In this document: positions 36,281-47,937 of the stretch, in pieces
Layout: each line of letters starts with the position of its first letter
Numbering within the stretch: the first letter of the stretch is position 1
NCBI RefSeq assembly: GCF_020536995.1
Contig: NC_068366.1
Location: 73,317,536-73,381,535 of the forward strand
Direction: 5' to 3'
Length of the DNA: 64,000 bases
DNA from: Dreissena polymorpha
Taxonomy: Eukaryota; Mollusca; Bivalvia; Myida; Dreissenidae
Translations under genes and position numbers: made by a program
Notes under the pieces: generated by a model
The model's input: only the letters and a program-made list of their open reading frames with translations
Told to the model about the DNA's origin: nothing
Databases searched by the model: none

Positions 36281-37227
36281 TGTTCTTTATTTCTTGTGGA
36301 TATATAAGTCATGAAGATATGATTGTTGATAGTGTTAGCAGACAGGTTTATTGATAACTTTAATATTAAACTCTCTCTTTTTTTCTTGTTAAGATCCATG
36401 TTCCAGCAAGCCAGTGGATACAAAGAAAAAAATGAAAAGGTATTTATGATTTGAATATCCAGGTGCAGTCAGCCCCCTTGTCAGGTATAGAGACTATCAA
36501 TCAACTAAAAAGTCGCATTCGACGGAATGTATCAAAACAAGTAATCCCGCAGGACAGAATTGTGTCTGTATCTATAACACCATTACTGCTGCAGAAAACT
36601 CATTGTCGCTAAAAAGCCAATATGAAGTAACATCGCCAAAAATTAAGGGTTGATAGGGCGACATTTCTATATAATTCTAAGATGGCACAATCATACTTCT
36701 GATAAAGTAATCCTGTTTACAACATTGCTTTAAAAACAGTTAGTTTTTGGTTGTAAAATTGAATTCAACTTGCCCAAAAACATTCTGATCGACACAAAAT
36801 TACGGTCGGTCGGGTTAGTGGAAACAAACAACTTTTTTAGGCCTAATCTTTTAATGCATTTATTTTACAGGAGCGATGACCTAAAGGCATAACAGAAGCA
36901 GTACTTTGTAAGTAAGTTGAGGCTGCATGATGAAAAAATGAAGCTGATAGCAGCGAAGATGGAAAGGGTGAAGAACCAGGGGGATTTCTACCGGAACATG
37001 ACTAATGTACTAGCGCAGACCAGACAGATGACGGAAAATGAACAATAGTACGCTTTTATTAAACTTGTATGCATTATGCGACGGTTAGTTCTTTTTATGT
37101 GATCAATAACCACTGTCACACACATGGGTAACTGTTGTTCTGTTTTAATACACATATATATATAAATGGTATTTCAACTTAAGTTTGTTTGTTTTTTCCA
37201 TGTTTGCTTTCTATTCATGTGCACATT

Positions 37228-39970
37228 TCATCGTGCAAAATAGTTGTTTGCGATATGGTCTCGTATGCCACGACCATCCTGATGTCCGATGTATGCCGGG
37301 GTTTCCACGTAACGCAGTTCGTCTTCAGGCAGTACTTCCGGCTCACCCCATAGTTTGGCAAGATTGTGATATACAGCACACGCTATAATCTCCTTGCTAC
37401 ATTTTTCTGGTTTCAGTCTTATCTGGATGAATGTAACATAAAAAAGATTGATAATGACGATCAACTAGAACACGTTGAAAAATGTGAAAATATGGTTTTC
37501 CAATAAAACTTGATGTAATACATCATCACACATTTTGCACATAAAGGAAATATCACTTGTAAATATAGAATAAGTTTATGTGAGGCTTAGACAACGTCTC
37601 TGCGTATAAGATATAATTGTAATATTCAATCAGCACTTTCATCATATGCTACATATAAATATAAGATTATTTAACTGCTGAGACATAATTATGAGATAAA
37701 TTCCTTGTATGTGATTAAACGGGGAGCACCTAGGAACGGTCAGTACAAAGCATCGAAGGTTGCGGTTTTGATTGTCCAGTGTCAGATAAAAACCTATTTC
37801 TTTTATAGAAACAGTTCTAGCATCGATAGCTTCGAATGTATACATATTTTATGTCTTAATCATTTCAAACATGCTAAAACACACGAATCGGAAAAAATGT
37901 ATTAATACATTACACAAATAATAAGAATACGAAACTAAATGATATTAAAATACACCAAATGATAAGAACACGAACTTGAATGAATATATGGTCACGTTTA
38001 ACATTTTCGTATTAGCAGAAATGATAAATACAAATCATTTTTATCACGCATACACACGGAATAGCTCATGTGTCCCATAGCTCATATGTAATTACTGAAA
38101 ACTATCGCAAGCAGGGACGCTTTTTCGAAAGATAATTGCAAATATAGAAGCTATTTTTAGTACAGAAATAAGTTTCATTTTCTGAAATCTTGTGCTAAAA
38201 TTTTAACCGGAAATCTTGAAGGAAATCGCACTTGCTAGGTATTCATAATTATGACCACCAGCCAAGCTCATTTGCGCCGGAAACGGGGGCCGAAATGGGA
38301 TAGTTAATGGGCGAAGCGCGAACAAAACTACTAGTGCTGCACCGAATCAAAAATTTCAATCGGATCCGAATTCGAATCCAAAGGCTCGGATATCGAATAT
38401 CGGTCCAAATCCTAATTTGAAAGTAAAAATACTCAAAATAAATTATAATTTATATTGTTATAACCAAAATTATGTTTTGAAACACCAGAACGTATACAGT
38501 ATATGTCTAATGAGAAAAGTAATTAACTTTTATTATTATTATAAACTTTACAGCTACTAATATTTATACTACTTTAGCAGCATTGGTAGATGCAGCTGCA
38601 GCCGCAACAGCAGTAGTGGAAGCAGAAATAACGACATCAAAAACAAACAAATACTAAGTAGATGACAAAATTGACTTAAGTTGTTCGAACAAAAAATATA
38701 CCCGGGTCCAGATTCCGCAAATTTCTCAAAATCGCACATACACGAAATAGTGTTAGCATTTTAACGACAAACATTAATAATAATGTTTCATATTAAACAC
38801 ATCTATGTCAGTCAGATATAATATGAATAACGCTGTATTTAAACAAGCAAAAAAACGCATCACACGCAATCTGCAATAAGTTTCAATAAAATACTTCGTA
38901 ACGACCACTTATAAGCCAGAATTAGTATGCTGATAAAACCCGAAATGCTTCCACACCAAGGATTTTAATTGTTTAGGTGCATCGCGATTTTTCTTCTGCG
39001 CCATTTTGCACCATCGAAAACGAAAGAAGACTGTGTAGTACCACGTTTATGTCGAAAAAGTAGCGATAATTGTTACAAACTACATACCAGTCAGCCTTTC
39101 AAACAGAAAGAAACAATTTAAAGAAACGTATTAGGGCGAAAGAAACAATTAACGCAAACGAAAGGTTAAACTCAAATAAGATCCGGATTCGAAACCGATT
39201 TTACCAATCACGGTTAGATCCGCGAATCCTCGTTTGGATCCGCGAATCTGCGCTATTTCGGATATTCGGTGCAGCCCTAAAAACTACAACGCTAGCCGGA
39301 GTCAGTAGAATCCCGGTACAGACAGGAATAAAACAAAGAACGGCTACTTCTAAAATTATTGGAGTGCGGCTCCATGGGCACGGTTCCGTCGCCTTTGTAC
39401 CTTTGACACGGTTTTGTCATCGTCAGTACCAGTATGTGTATCGGATAAAATATGTTAGCATACAGTAACCTACAGATCGCCCATACCTCAGCGTGAAGGA
39501 TGTGAAAGCGTCTCTTCCAAACACCAAAGAGGCGCTCAATGCAGCATCGTGTCTTGCTGTGACTGTCATTGTACCGTTCTTGCACAGCGTTAGCATCGTT
39601 TAGGTACGGTGTCAGCAGGAACGTGCGACACGGGTACTCACTGTCCCCAAGAAGAAAACCATTTTTCAAACCTGCAAAATGGTATTAATATATTGGTGAA
39701 ACAAAGCCCTAAACCGATTATCGCTTTTTTTTACAATACACGCTTCATGCTAGAGACGACAGCAAAGTACTCTTAAAGCAATGGGCGAAATGAGGGTTTC
39801 ACTCGCATACCTCCGTGATGCCGATCTAAGTACGTTCCTATCGCTGAACTTCTGAAGACATGAGCATCGTGTGCAGCTCCCGGCCACGCTTCATTGATGC
39901 TGGTGATAAGACCATATATTGCAGAAACCAACAAATTAAAATATTTTTCAACGATAAGGATGTTGGTCAT
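37228..39970 (-). pseudogene. HARBI1-like PIF/Harbinger transposase, three C-terminal exons
   Basis: DDE_Tnp_4-type transposase on the minus strand. Exon at 39811-39970: GLITSINEAWPGAAHDAHVF, then RSSAIGTYLDRHHG, donor GAG|GTATGC. Exon 39487-39671: LKNGFLLGDSEYPCRTFLLT, ERYNDSHSKTRCCIERLFGV, WKRRFHILHAE, containing the second catalytic Asp (LLGD) and the Glu (IERLFG), donor GAG|GTATGG. Exon 37228-37422: IRLKPEKCSKEIIACAVYHN, then LAKLWGEPEVLPEDELRYVE, stop. Exon phases (1, then 0) agree. The N-terminal exons with the first Asp are not found; a MITE insertion begins just beyond 39996. It converges on the Myb gene with 179 bp between the stops. Confidence 0.72.
38332..39279 (-). mobile_element. 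hAT element, 948 bp, with BED-like start, nested in transposase intron
   Basis: Perfect 8 bp target duplication AAAACTAC at 38324-38331 and 39280-39287. Ends are TAGTGCTGCACCGAAT and ATTCGGTGCAGCCCTA. A minus-strand frame from 39004 to 38909 starts MAQKKNRDAPKQLKSLVWKH and continues FGFYQ. This looks like the beginning of a hAT transposase BED zinc finger, cut short before its Cys pair. The rest of the transposase is absent, so this is a deletion derivative. Confidence 0.85.
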
Positions 39971-39999
39971 GTAAGGTTCTTTGAAATGTTTTATCTTAA

Positions 40000-40508
40000 A
40001 GGGGCCTTTTCACAGATTTTGGCATTTTTTAACTTATTCATTAAATGCTTTATATCGATAAATGTAAACATTGGATCGTAAAAGCTCCAGTAAAAAATCA
40101 AGAATAAAATTAAAAAAAGGAAAAGAATATTGCCCGGACCAGGTTTCGAACCAGTGACCCCTGGAGTCCTGACAGAGTCCTGAAGTAAAAACGCTTTAGC
40201 CTACTGAGCTATTCCGCCGAGTACATATACTTGAAGTATTTTATACCTTATATAAGCAATCTTCGTAGTTTCACAAAATTTAACGACAAAAACAGAACTC
40301 TCCAAATTATTCAATCGTTTCGCGTTGCAACGCTTTATAATTTTTAGGTTTTAAAATCGTCAAAAGATGCATATAATGGCTATATTAGACCATGGTAAAT
40401 GTTCAGTATTACTGTTTCCTCACAAATATCATAACTAAAACGAAAACTTGCGAATCTGAAACAACTTTTTTCAATTTTGTCAATTTACCAAAGCGTGAAA
40501 AGATCCCT
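40000..40508 (-). mobile_element. TTAA-type tRNA-bearing MITE, copy 5
   Basis: TTAA at 39996-39999 and 40509-40512. The ends are AGGGGCCTTTTCACAG and CGTGAAAAGATCCCT. It is very similar throughout to the reverse complement of copy 2 and of the same length (509 bp), which suggests recent common spread. Confidence 0.9.
40131..40221 (-). ncRNA. tRNA-like Pol III unit in MITE copy 5
   Basis: The minus strand reads CTCGGCGGAATAGCTCAGTA (A box TAGCTCAGTAGG), the tandem pieces TCAGGACTCTG and TCAGGACTCCAGG, and B box GGTTCGAAACC. TTCTTTTCC then a T7 run follow. It is the same head as copy 2. Confidence 0.6.
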
Positions 40509-40569
40509 TTAAAGTAATAAGCTCAACAATAAAAACTTAACATTTGTTAATTCAAGCATAGTTCCGACA

Positions 40570-40796
40570 GGCACTACGGTTCAACGAGCGCAGAGCTAGT
40601 CTTTTGAGGCAGGCTGGCACTACGGTTTAACGAGCGCAGAGCTAGTCTTTTGATGCAGGCTGGCACTACGGTTTAACGAGCGCAGAGCTAGTCTTTTGAT
40701 GCAGGTTGGCACTACGGTTTAACGAGCGCAGAGCTAGTCTTGTGATGCAGGCTGGCACTACGGTTTAACGAGCGCAGAGCTAGTCTTTTGATGCAG
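40570..40796 (+). repeat. Five tandem 46 bp units
   Basis: Each unit is GGCACTACGGTTTAACGAGC, then GCAGAGCTAGTCTTTTGATG and CAGGCT. Units differ at one to three positions, so the array is young. Confidence 0.95.
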
Positions 40797-40897
40797 ATGA
40801 GTACGTGACCATGCATGACCACGTGGTAATGTTTGAAGTTCCGTAAATCTTTAGTGTTATCCATTTCGATTTATGTATATGTATTCGTGTTATTTGT

Positions 40898-41125
40898 TAT
40901 GTCCCCCAGTCTATACTTGGGGACATATTGTTTTTGCCTTGTCTGTTGGTTTGTTGGTTTGTTTGCGTCAAACTTAAACATTTGCCATAACTTTTTCAAT
41001 ATTGAAGATAGAAACTTGATATTTGGCATGCATGTGTATCTCATGTAGCTGCACATTTTGAGTGGTAAAAGGTCAAGATCATCCTTTAAGGTCAAAGGTC
41101 AAATGTATGGGGGAATAGTGTTTCA
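40898..41125 (+). mobile_element. Pearl/Helentron-like repeat with 5' stem-loop
   Basis: Begins with a hairpin TGTCCCC...GGGGACA and continues with TTGGTTTGTT, GCCATAACTTTTTCAATATT and TTGATATTTGGCATGCATGT. The last two blocks recur at about 49060-49110. It ends in ATCTTGTTTCC near 41140. Confidence 0.6.
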
Positions 41126-41152
41126 CAAACACATCTTGTTTCCTTTTTTTTA

Positions 41153-41300
41153 TATCTCAATTGAATTGAAAAGCGTACGCTTATTGAGATCTCGCTAGCT
41201 CGTGCCCTAGGTAGAACCATTGCTTTAGGCTTTTAAGTAGATCTGGAGAATGCTAACAGAGTGAGGATCAAACCCGGGACGTCCTGTAGGATGATGTGTA
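41153..41300 (-). mobile_element. Diverged tRNA-derived SINE
   Basis: The B-box-like GGGTTTGATCCTC on the minus strand and the order of tail blocks parallel the SINE at 14890-15077. The A box is not intact. Confidence 0.4.
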
Positions 41301-41341
41301 AGTCTATTTTGTTCTGATTTCAAACTGTGCAGGCTTTATAT

Positions 41342-41662
41342 TTATTTAGCGTTCTCTAATTCATTGAACGACACGAGATGTTCATTCCGACAAATAAACC
41401 TTTCTCCGTGTTCCGGAACAAAAATGACTGACAACTGGTCCACGGCATTGTGGTCTCCGATGAGACGCTGAAATTGTAAAATGCCATTGGAAGTACCGGT
41501 CTGACTTACCTGACCAGAAGTTACCAGTTTGTGGAGACGGTCAGACAACAGTCTAACTATGGCGCCCTGCAGTACAAGCTGCAATACCTCCAGTATATCA
41601 CTTTTTAGTAATCTTCGTATGGAATGTGTTAATATAGAATTAATGGTAATAGTGAAAACCAC
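41342..41662 (-). CDS. Unrecognised open segment
   Basis: A 106-codon open frame: ILEVLQLVLQGAIVRLLSDR, then LHKLVTSGQ, and after it LIGDHNAVDQLSVIFVPEHG, ending SFNELENAK. Inside it, GTCAG|GTAAGT and TTTCAG|CGTC could bound a very short intron of about 42 nt, but the frame is open either way. No family is recognised. Composition is less AT-rich than the flanks, which favours a real exon. It could equally be debris of a transposon. Confidence 0.25.
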   Translation of the reverse strand: MVFTITINSILTHSIRRLLKSDILEVLQLVLQGAIVRLLSDRLHKLVTSGQVSQTGTSNGILQFQRLIGDHNAVDQLSVIFVPEHGERFICRNEHLVSFNELENAK

Positions 41663-42150
41663 GATAACGCGTTGTCAAATGGCGATAATACAATGATGAT
41701 AATAGTGATGATGGTGTGTAGGAGGAAGAAGAGAAAGATTAACGTTTAAATTCAACCTCGGTATTATTATAAGTTAAAGTTTTATTTGTGTTTGGTAAAT
41801 TGGCACGTACCGGTAGGTCATAAATGTAAATAAAATGATGCTGGTCTATTCGATAAACCAATTTGTCAATGTCAATAAGATTCCTTTTATTGTTGTTTGA
41901 CTTAATCGTTTCGACTCCGATACACGCGAAGACCTGATCAAATAAAAAAGAAACATTTTCGTAAACATTAATTGGTTAACCTTGCTAATCCTTAATATCT
42001 TATTAACTTCCCAAGTTTAAAATGTTGGCGGATTTTTAATTGCACTGATGGATTTAAATAGACAAACATTAATCATTAAATTTATTGAATGAATTAAATG
42101 CAAACCGAACAGTAATTTATGGGATACCAAAGGGGTCGAAACTTTAACTT

Positions 42151-42282
42151 CTGCTCGAGCAGAAAAAATGCTGCTCGAGCAGCAATTAAATGCTGCTCGA
42201 CCAGCAAAATACTGCTCGACCAGCAAATTTACTGCTCGACCAGCATTTTTTCTGCTCGAGCAGAAAAATCCTGCTCGACCAG
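42151..42282. repeat. Palindromic minisatellite CTGCTCGAGCAG / CTGCTCGACCAG, seven units
   Basis: Units start at 42151, 42171, 42193, 42212, 42231, 42252 and 42271, 19-22 bp apart with A/T spacers. Three are perfect 12 bp palindromes with an XhoI core; four carry GACC and break symmetry. The outer flank is GGGGTCGAAACTTTAACTT and the inner flank CAGCATTTATTTTTAGA. The same flanks, inverted, border the copy at 58.3-58.5 kb. Confidence 0.95.
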
Positions 42283-42308
42283 CATTTATTTTTAGATTAT
42301 GGCATTAG

Positions 42309-42313
42309 CCAAT
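42309..42313 (+). promoter_or_regulatory. CCAAT box upstream of a candidate first exon
   Basis: GCCAATCAGAA lies 58 bp before the ATG at 42367 and just inside the palindromic minisatellite. The mirror copy of the minisatellite also has GGCCAATCAAA about 35 bp from its inner edge. Confidence 0.4.
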
Positions 42314-42366
42314 CAGAACTCTTGTTATATTTGCCATTTGGTGCAAAACTGGTTTGTTTGGAAAAA

Positions 42367-42449
42367 ATGGCTGCCGCCGTGATGGTGCCTTTTTCACATC
42401 TTCTGCAAGTTTATGTGACGATCTGTTTAAAGTTTAACATTGACACGCG
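42367..42449 (+). CDS. Candidate first coding exon
   Basis: ATG in good context (AAAAATGGC) opens MAAAVMVPFSHLLQVYVTIC and LKFNIDT, and stops at a strong donor CGCG|GTAAGT. The 83 nt exon ends in phase 2. It might be the start of the gene whose last exons are the Ulp1-like protease 10 kb downstream (same strand), but no linking exons were found. Confidence 0.4.
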
Positions 42450-45400
42450 GTAAGTGCTTTATATTTTGGCTGCAAACTAGTCGATCAAAAAATTGTTGCC
42501 ATTCGCTTAATGAGAAAATCGATCATAAATGTCTAACGGCTGTTAAAACTTTTGCGAAAATCACGACGATGACTGATAAGAATTGGTCAATGGGTGGGTT
42601 CTCTGTTTCTATCGATTTACTTTCTTAATGATGTTTAATTATTGCTTCCGACACAGGTGCCGATTGCCTGTGATTGTGCCTTTCTGGTTAACATTGTTTA
42701 CGTTTCTCGTTCTCCCCATATATGTATATCTGCTGTCCTAACTTTTACAATTATCCAAAATATCATGTCTGTTAACCAGTTCTCAGTGCCCCAGATAAGC
42801 TGCGTATCTGCGTCTTTCACCCTATTAAAATATTTAAAAATGCAAAGAAAAACAATATCATGAGTATTGAAAAGGCAACCAATTTGACTTTTACGCAAAT
42901 TCATCAAATTAACGATACAAAACTTCGATTAAAAATGCTATGCTCATTTTAGGTATTTTCTCTTTGGAATTATTATCATAACGCGGTGACGCTTACACTC
43001 AGTAAGCTTAGCAAACGGTCATAGTTATTCAAACGCTATGCGTTTTCAATCTGACCTAATTCGTCGCTCATTGTGCATGTATTTGTAAAGCGTCTGTAGT
43101 TTCAGTTTCTATTACGATGCGAAATAAAAATAGCTAAGAGAGGTCGAAAGACGTCCGAGATTGTTGCGCCAAAATATCAGCCGATCGCAAACTTTTTCGA
43201 ATCAAGAAAGCAAGAGCCAATAAGTGCCGAATCATTCGTGTTATCGATTTTGTTAGAAACTGTGCATACAGCATTTGAGTTGACATCCAAAAAACATGAT
43301 GGAAAGTCTGTGACTTAACAAATCTGTCAAAAGTATAAAAAGGCATGTCATTGGTTAGAATTCTCGACATTTTTTAAAGTTTATATCATGGACAGTTTCA
43401 AGGATAAAAGATGTTACAAAACATCAGTTTATTAAAATGTATGATGATAGTTTACAGTTCTATTGAATCAATACAAGAGTGCAGCGTCAACGGAAGTAAA
43501 TCAGCAATTATTTAAAGGTATGCATTTTTATTACTCATTTCACTCTATATGAAGAATGGAATCACCCTATTTTTTAAAATCAATGGTTGAAAACCCAATT
43601 TTCCCAAATAATTATCTGGGGCACTGAGTTCTCGAGGACTTTTCTCAATTTCAATGTAAATTATTTTTCACCGAGGCCTATTAGCTTGTTCAAAGCTAAC
43701 AACAGGTAAAATGTGAGTTGTGTCTGAATTACAAGTTGTTTAATTTTTCATATTGAAATGTTTACAATTTACTATTTATTGAATAACTTGGCAGTGCATA
43801 ATTAAGTTCTGGGATGTTATTTTCAGCTCTGAACTGCGAAAAAAATGCATAATAATTACATTGGTGGCACTATACTGTAATGAGTTACCTTTCATCTGTC
43901 CTTCCATTATAATGTCCCTAAAGCAGACTTCCCAAACTCTGCAGAAAGAGATTAGGCATTGTATTACACACTCATTTTAACCATGGCATGCTATTGTACA
44001 ACATGTCTTGACGGAAATAATTTCGCTAAAAAATATTTGCAGGAAATAATTTTTCCATGGCGAATCGTTTGTATCTTTTTATCTTTATTCTGAAATGCCC
44101 CTCTTAAGAATAATGTCATGTATAGCTGGTTTAGAATTAAGGATGATGATATGTCCTAACAGGATTTTGTCATGTCATTTACTGTACTTTTTAACCTACA
44201 TGTTTTTGAATATTCAGTCCCCATGTAACTACGCCCATATGTTGTGGACATTTTCATACAAGAATACAAACAGGAATATGTATATGAGTTTGCTGTTTAA
44301 ATTTACAGTCAATCGGAGGGTAACAGGTTTGTTTTTAACCAGAAGTGAGGAACTAAACGCAATTTGCAGGGAAAAAAATATCTCTTTATACCACTTAAGT
44401 ATATTTGCATCACAGGAGCTCTGGTGTCGTGAGGTTGAGGAAACTAGTGTTGAATCTAAAACATTTAGCATCATGGACTCAAAAGTGAGAAGCCAAGTCA
44501 GACACCGCAAAATGTAAAATAATCTGTCAGATGTTTGGTCTGACAGGCTACGAAATTCTGTCAGACTGAAGGATAATTTCTGGATTCCACTTATTAGCAT
44601 ACCTGATAATAGCATATTTCTGTAATTAGCATATAGCAGTGCTCCAGATAACATGTGTAAAGGCGTAAAAACAAATAAAATTTCTTAAATAACGATTTAG
44701 ATTTAAAATCTTTGCATAAAGTTACGCATTGAAAAAATAAAACACGAATTCGACATTTTCGAACGTGCGTAAAACTTCCAGTAGCAAATTATATATGGTA
44801 AACATTTCATCCCGGTTCTGACAAGTCAAGGCGCTCAATTAAAACTACAGCTTTAAGTCAACGTCTCTTTGCTGTTAGGAAGGGCCACACTTAAGAACGG
44901 TCAAAAGGCCAAACAGTCTCGATTCTGTTCTCCTGGTATTACAGGCGAGTCATTACTGTTTATTGTACCTTTTTAATTACACTTATCGTAATTTTTATTC
45001 ACAAGTAATAAACAATATACCTATTCAAAATGTCATTAAAATTAAATGTTAAATATATATTTTTGATATGACTTTAACGGCGCCCAAAATGCCATTATGA
45101 CCTAAGCCGAATTGACAGTTACTGTTTTAAATAAAAATCAAAATGGCCAACCAAAGCGGTGTATCGAAGCGTGGAAGGCAAAAAAAGCAAGATGAGCAAG
45201 ATAGATGTGGGGTCTTTTGAGCCAGAAAATCTGTCCGATTATGGGAAAGCAAGAAACAGAAAAGAAAGCCAGGCTTTTCCAAGACTATAAACCAAAATGT
45301 TGGATTGTTGATGTGTCAAAAACAATGCATAAAAATTATTTGGTAATATAGTGTTAAGAATTAATTTTATAAATAGGGGGTAAAATAAGAATTAATTTTT

Positions 45401-46110
45401 GAAATAGGGAGTAAATAAGAATTTGACCAAATTTTTATCTGGAGCTCTGATATAGAATGTCGAAGCACAGATTAATTCTTAAATTTTAATGTATTTTTCT
45501 TCTATTAATAGCATAATTTTTAACCCCAATATTCAGAATTCACTTAAAGTCTTTATAGCATAGAACATTCTCAGAATGCCAAGAAAATATGCTTTAAATC
45601 TGCAAAAATATGCTCAAATGCAAATACCTTAGAATACAATTCCATTTGATAAATAGTTATCTTAAACATCAATCATATACAATGTTGAATTTAAATTTCA
45701 CTTTGACGATCAATTATTAACAGATTTGACTTATTGTATGCCCCCAGTTGCTATATTTATGCTAAAATGTGTGTTCCTGTTAATAGCATATTCCTGTTAT
45801 TAGCATAATTTTTGCTGACATGGTATGCTAAGAACAGGAATCCACTGTAGCAACATATTAATCAAGAATTATGGTTTGAATCCGTGAACTATTATTTTTT
45901 ATGGTGAAAGAAAATCTCCATGGCGCGTTTTCAAAAATTCCTAATCAAGCTTGGTAAAAGAACACACAGAATAGCAAATTTATTACAGCGCTAACTTCCG
46001 GGTAAAAATGATTGATTTTTTTTATATTCCTTAAAGACAAGTGCCGCATCATATCCTATGGGTGATTTAAAAAATAATAAAGCCTAAATAAAACATGCAT
46101 TTATTTTCTT
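42450..46110. other. Mostly non-coding; one possible exon
   Basis: An open frame ending at 43318 reads KIAKRGRKTSEIVAPKYQPI, then ANFFESRKQEPISAESFVLS and ILLETVHTAFELTSKKHDGK. It looks protein-like but matches nothing I recognise. A second weak candidate follows GCATCACAG near 44415 (ELWCREVEETSVESKTF). Otherwise nothing is seen. Confidence 0.3.
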
Positions 46111-46116
46111 ACCATT

Positions 46117-46509
46117 ACAGGGGTTTTTATCTGATTTTGGGGAAAGGGCCTGGCCTTTTTTTTAGGGGAAAAAAATCGCGCGAAACGCCAGATTTTTTGG
46201 GGAAAAATCACACGAAACGCCGGATTTTGGGCAAAATAAGGAAAGTCTTAAATAATCAATAAAGCATATTTTACTTTTTTTAAAACAAATTCAAGGAAAC
46301 AGAAAATTTAATTATGCAATATTTTTCTTTTTTCTACACTGGATCAGATTAACTTATATATTGAAAGGTTAAAAAAAAAAAAAATTTTTTTTTTGGAGGG
46401 GAAAATGAAATCTAGGGGAAAATTTACCAGCTGAGGGGAACAAAAAATCGGAGGGGAAAGGGCCGATGATCGGCGGGTCACAAAGAAGGGGAAAAAAACC
46501 TGCATTAAG
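46117..46509. mobile_element. G-rich element with CAGGGGTTTTT ends (tentative)
   Basis: Left CAGGGGTTTTT and right AAAAAACCTG form short inverted ends flanked by CATTA on both sides. The interior has many GGGGAAAA runs and a 13 A / 10 T tract. Coding sequence absent. Confidence 0.35.
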
Positions 46510-47937
46510 CATGTTTTGAGTTCTTTTTCTATCTTACAGAAGTGTTTCCATGTGATTAACTTAAATGTGAAAATTCTTCTCAATAACTTGCTTCATTTAC
46601 AAAATATATTGAAAAATATCCTTAAAAGTGTACTGGTTTTGCGTGACATTTTATGTAAAAGGCAATTTTCAATTCTATACTTCAATAAAACTTTCAGAAA
46701 TATTAGGTATTGCCATCATTAAATGAATATAAAAATGCATATGCTTTAAGAAAAATAAAACAATGCTTCTAACTTAGGTTGATATCTCTTGTAGCAAGTG
46801 TTCAAAGCAATGATGTTTTTGTCAATTTTGTGCCACAATTTTCAACTCTCTTCACGTATATTAAGAGGTGGCATCATAAAGTGCTTCAATATTTATAGGC
46901 AAAAAGTGTCCCAAGTGTACATTTTGCAAGAAAGTTATTTTAAATTTTTCATAAGATAGAATTTTCAATGTTTTACATCATTTTCTTCAAACCATTAATG
47001 TTTATCACTAGATGTACTGAAAATTTGATGCCAAAACCTTGTGAACTTTTTTTGCAAGACAAATATCGCATTGTCCCAAGTGTACGAAATTTTTATCACG
47101 TTTGATAAACAGGTGATAGCTTTTAAAAAATAAACAAAGGCACCAATTTTCTGGAAAGAAGTACACAGAAGGGTGTAATCTCCAACAGAAAAAGGTGGTT
47201 TCTTCACTCTGGGGGTGAACTACTCTTATTATATGGGTATGTCTCCATATTTTGTCTTCAGAAGAAAAATATAAGCATATAAATGATAATGTGTGGGAAC
47301 TTGGGAAGTATATTTGACTTTACCATAACATTATTACAAAAATGCATTTCCTCTTCTCAAATTAATGTCAATTTTAATCAAAATGTTTCTCCAATAATCT
47401 TCAATGTTAGCCTGAAGTTGGTTAACAAATGTTGTAAATGTACACTTGGGACACAAAATAAATGTTTTTCTTATAAACCTCCAGAAAGTGAAAACAAACT
47501 TACATTATAGCAGAATTAATGATTAAATTTCGATTTAATAAAGCATTCAAAAGCAACTGAAAAAAAAGCCAAAATAAAAGTTGAACATGGTCAAATGTCA
47601 AATATGATTGATGACAAAGTCTTTCAGACACTTATAATTAAACCACGCAGACTGTCACCCTTGTGGTACAATTCCTACACATCTAAACTAAAAACCATGT
47701 TAAAACCTTCGATAAACAAAGGTACAGCACTTATTATTATTTCATTCATTTTTAATGACACATTACCTAAATATATAGAGGATATATTGTATTACAGAGG
47801 AAGGTCAAGTAAGAGGACATCGTGTTTAATGTATAAAGTTTAAAAAGAACAAGGTCTAATTTATAAAGAACAAGGTCCAATATATAGAGAATATAATGTT
47901 TAATATATAGAGAGCAAGGTCTAAATATAGAACAGTG

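Larger units (their letters stand above)
31402..37048 (+). pseudogene. Myb/SANT-domain gene of a PIF/Harbinger pair (NAIF1-like), decayed
   Basis: Exon 1 (31402-31847) starts MADMSSSQTSNS with a nuclear-localisation-like AAKKRKRG. The Myb-like helices follow: YTASELSVLEEEFAENRPLL, LCWQQIADKLNSVG and IKEKWRQMVKKA. After an in-frame TAA at 31687 the same frame continues EFSEYKKESAKTGGGRPPSD and SRIIEMYRD, reaching a donor CAT|GTAAGC. Candidate short exons with good sites lie at about 34782-34869, 35160-35213, 35713-35760, 36027-36109 and 36395-36438. The last exon (about 36872-37048) encodes KLRLHDEKMKLIAAKMERV and NMTNVLAQTRQMTENEQ, with one in-frame TAA near its start. In Harbinger elements the Myb protein binds the ends and carries the transposase to the nucleus. 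Exon phases were not all reconciled. Confidence 0.6.

Noticed and set aside
36157-36423. Poly-Leu open frame
   Set aside because: AGT/AGC/AGG triplet repeat in an intron of the Myb-domain gene.
40570-40796. CRISPR-like array of 46 bp units
   Set aside because: Units are head-to-tail with no spacer.
42190-42453. One long protein across the palindromic repeat and the MAAAV exon
   Set aside because: The upstream part is the minisatellite translated. The ATG at 42367 with good context and the donor at 42450 make a short first exon more likely.
44095-44654. Overlapping 140-codon open frames on both strands
   Set aside because: Overlapping frames with no recognisable motif; only a weak possible exon after 44415 was kept as a remark.
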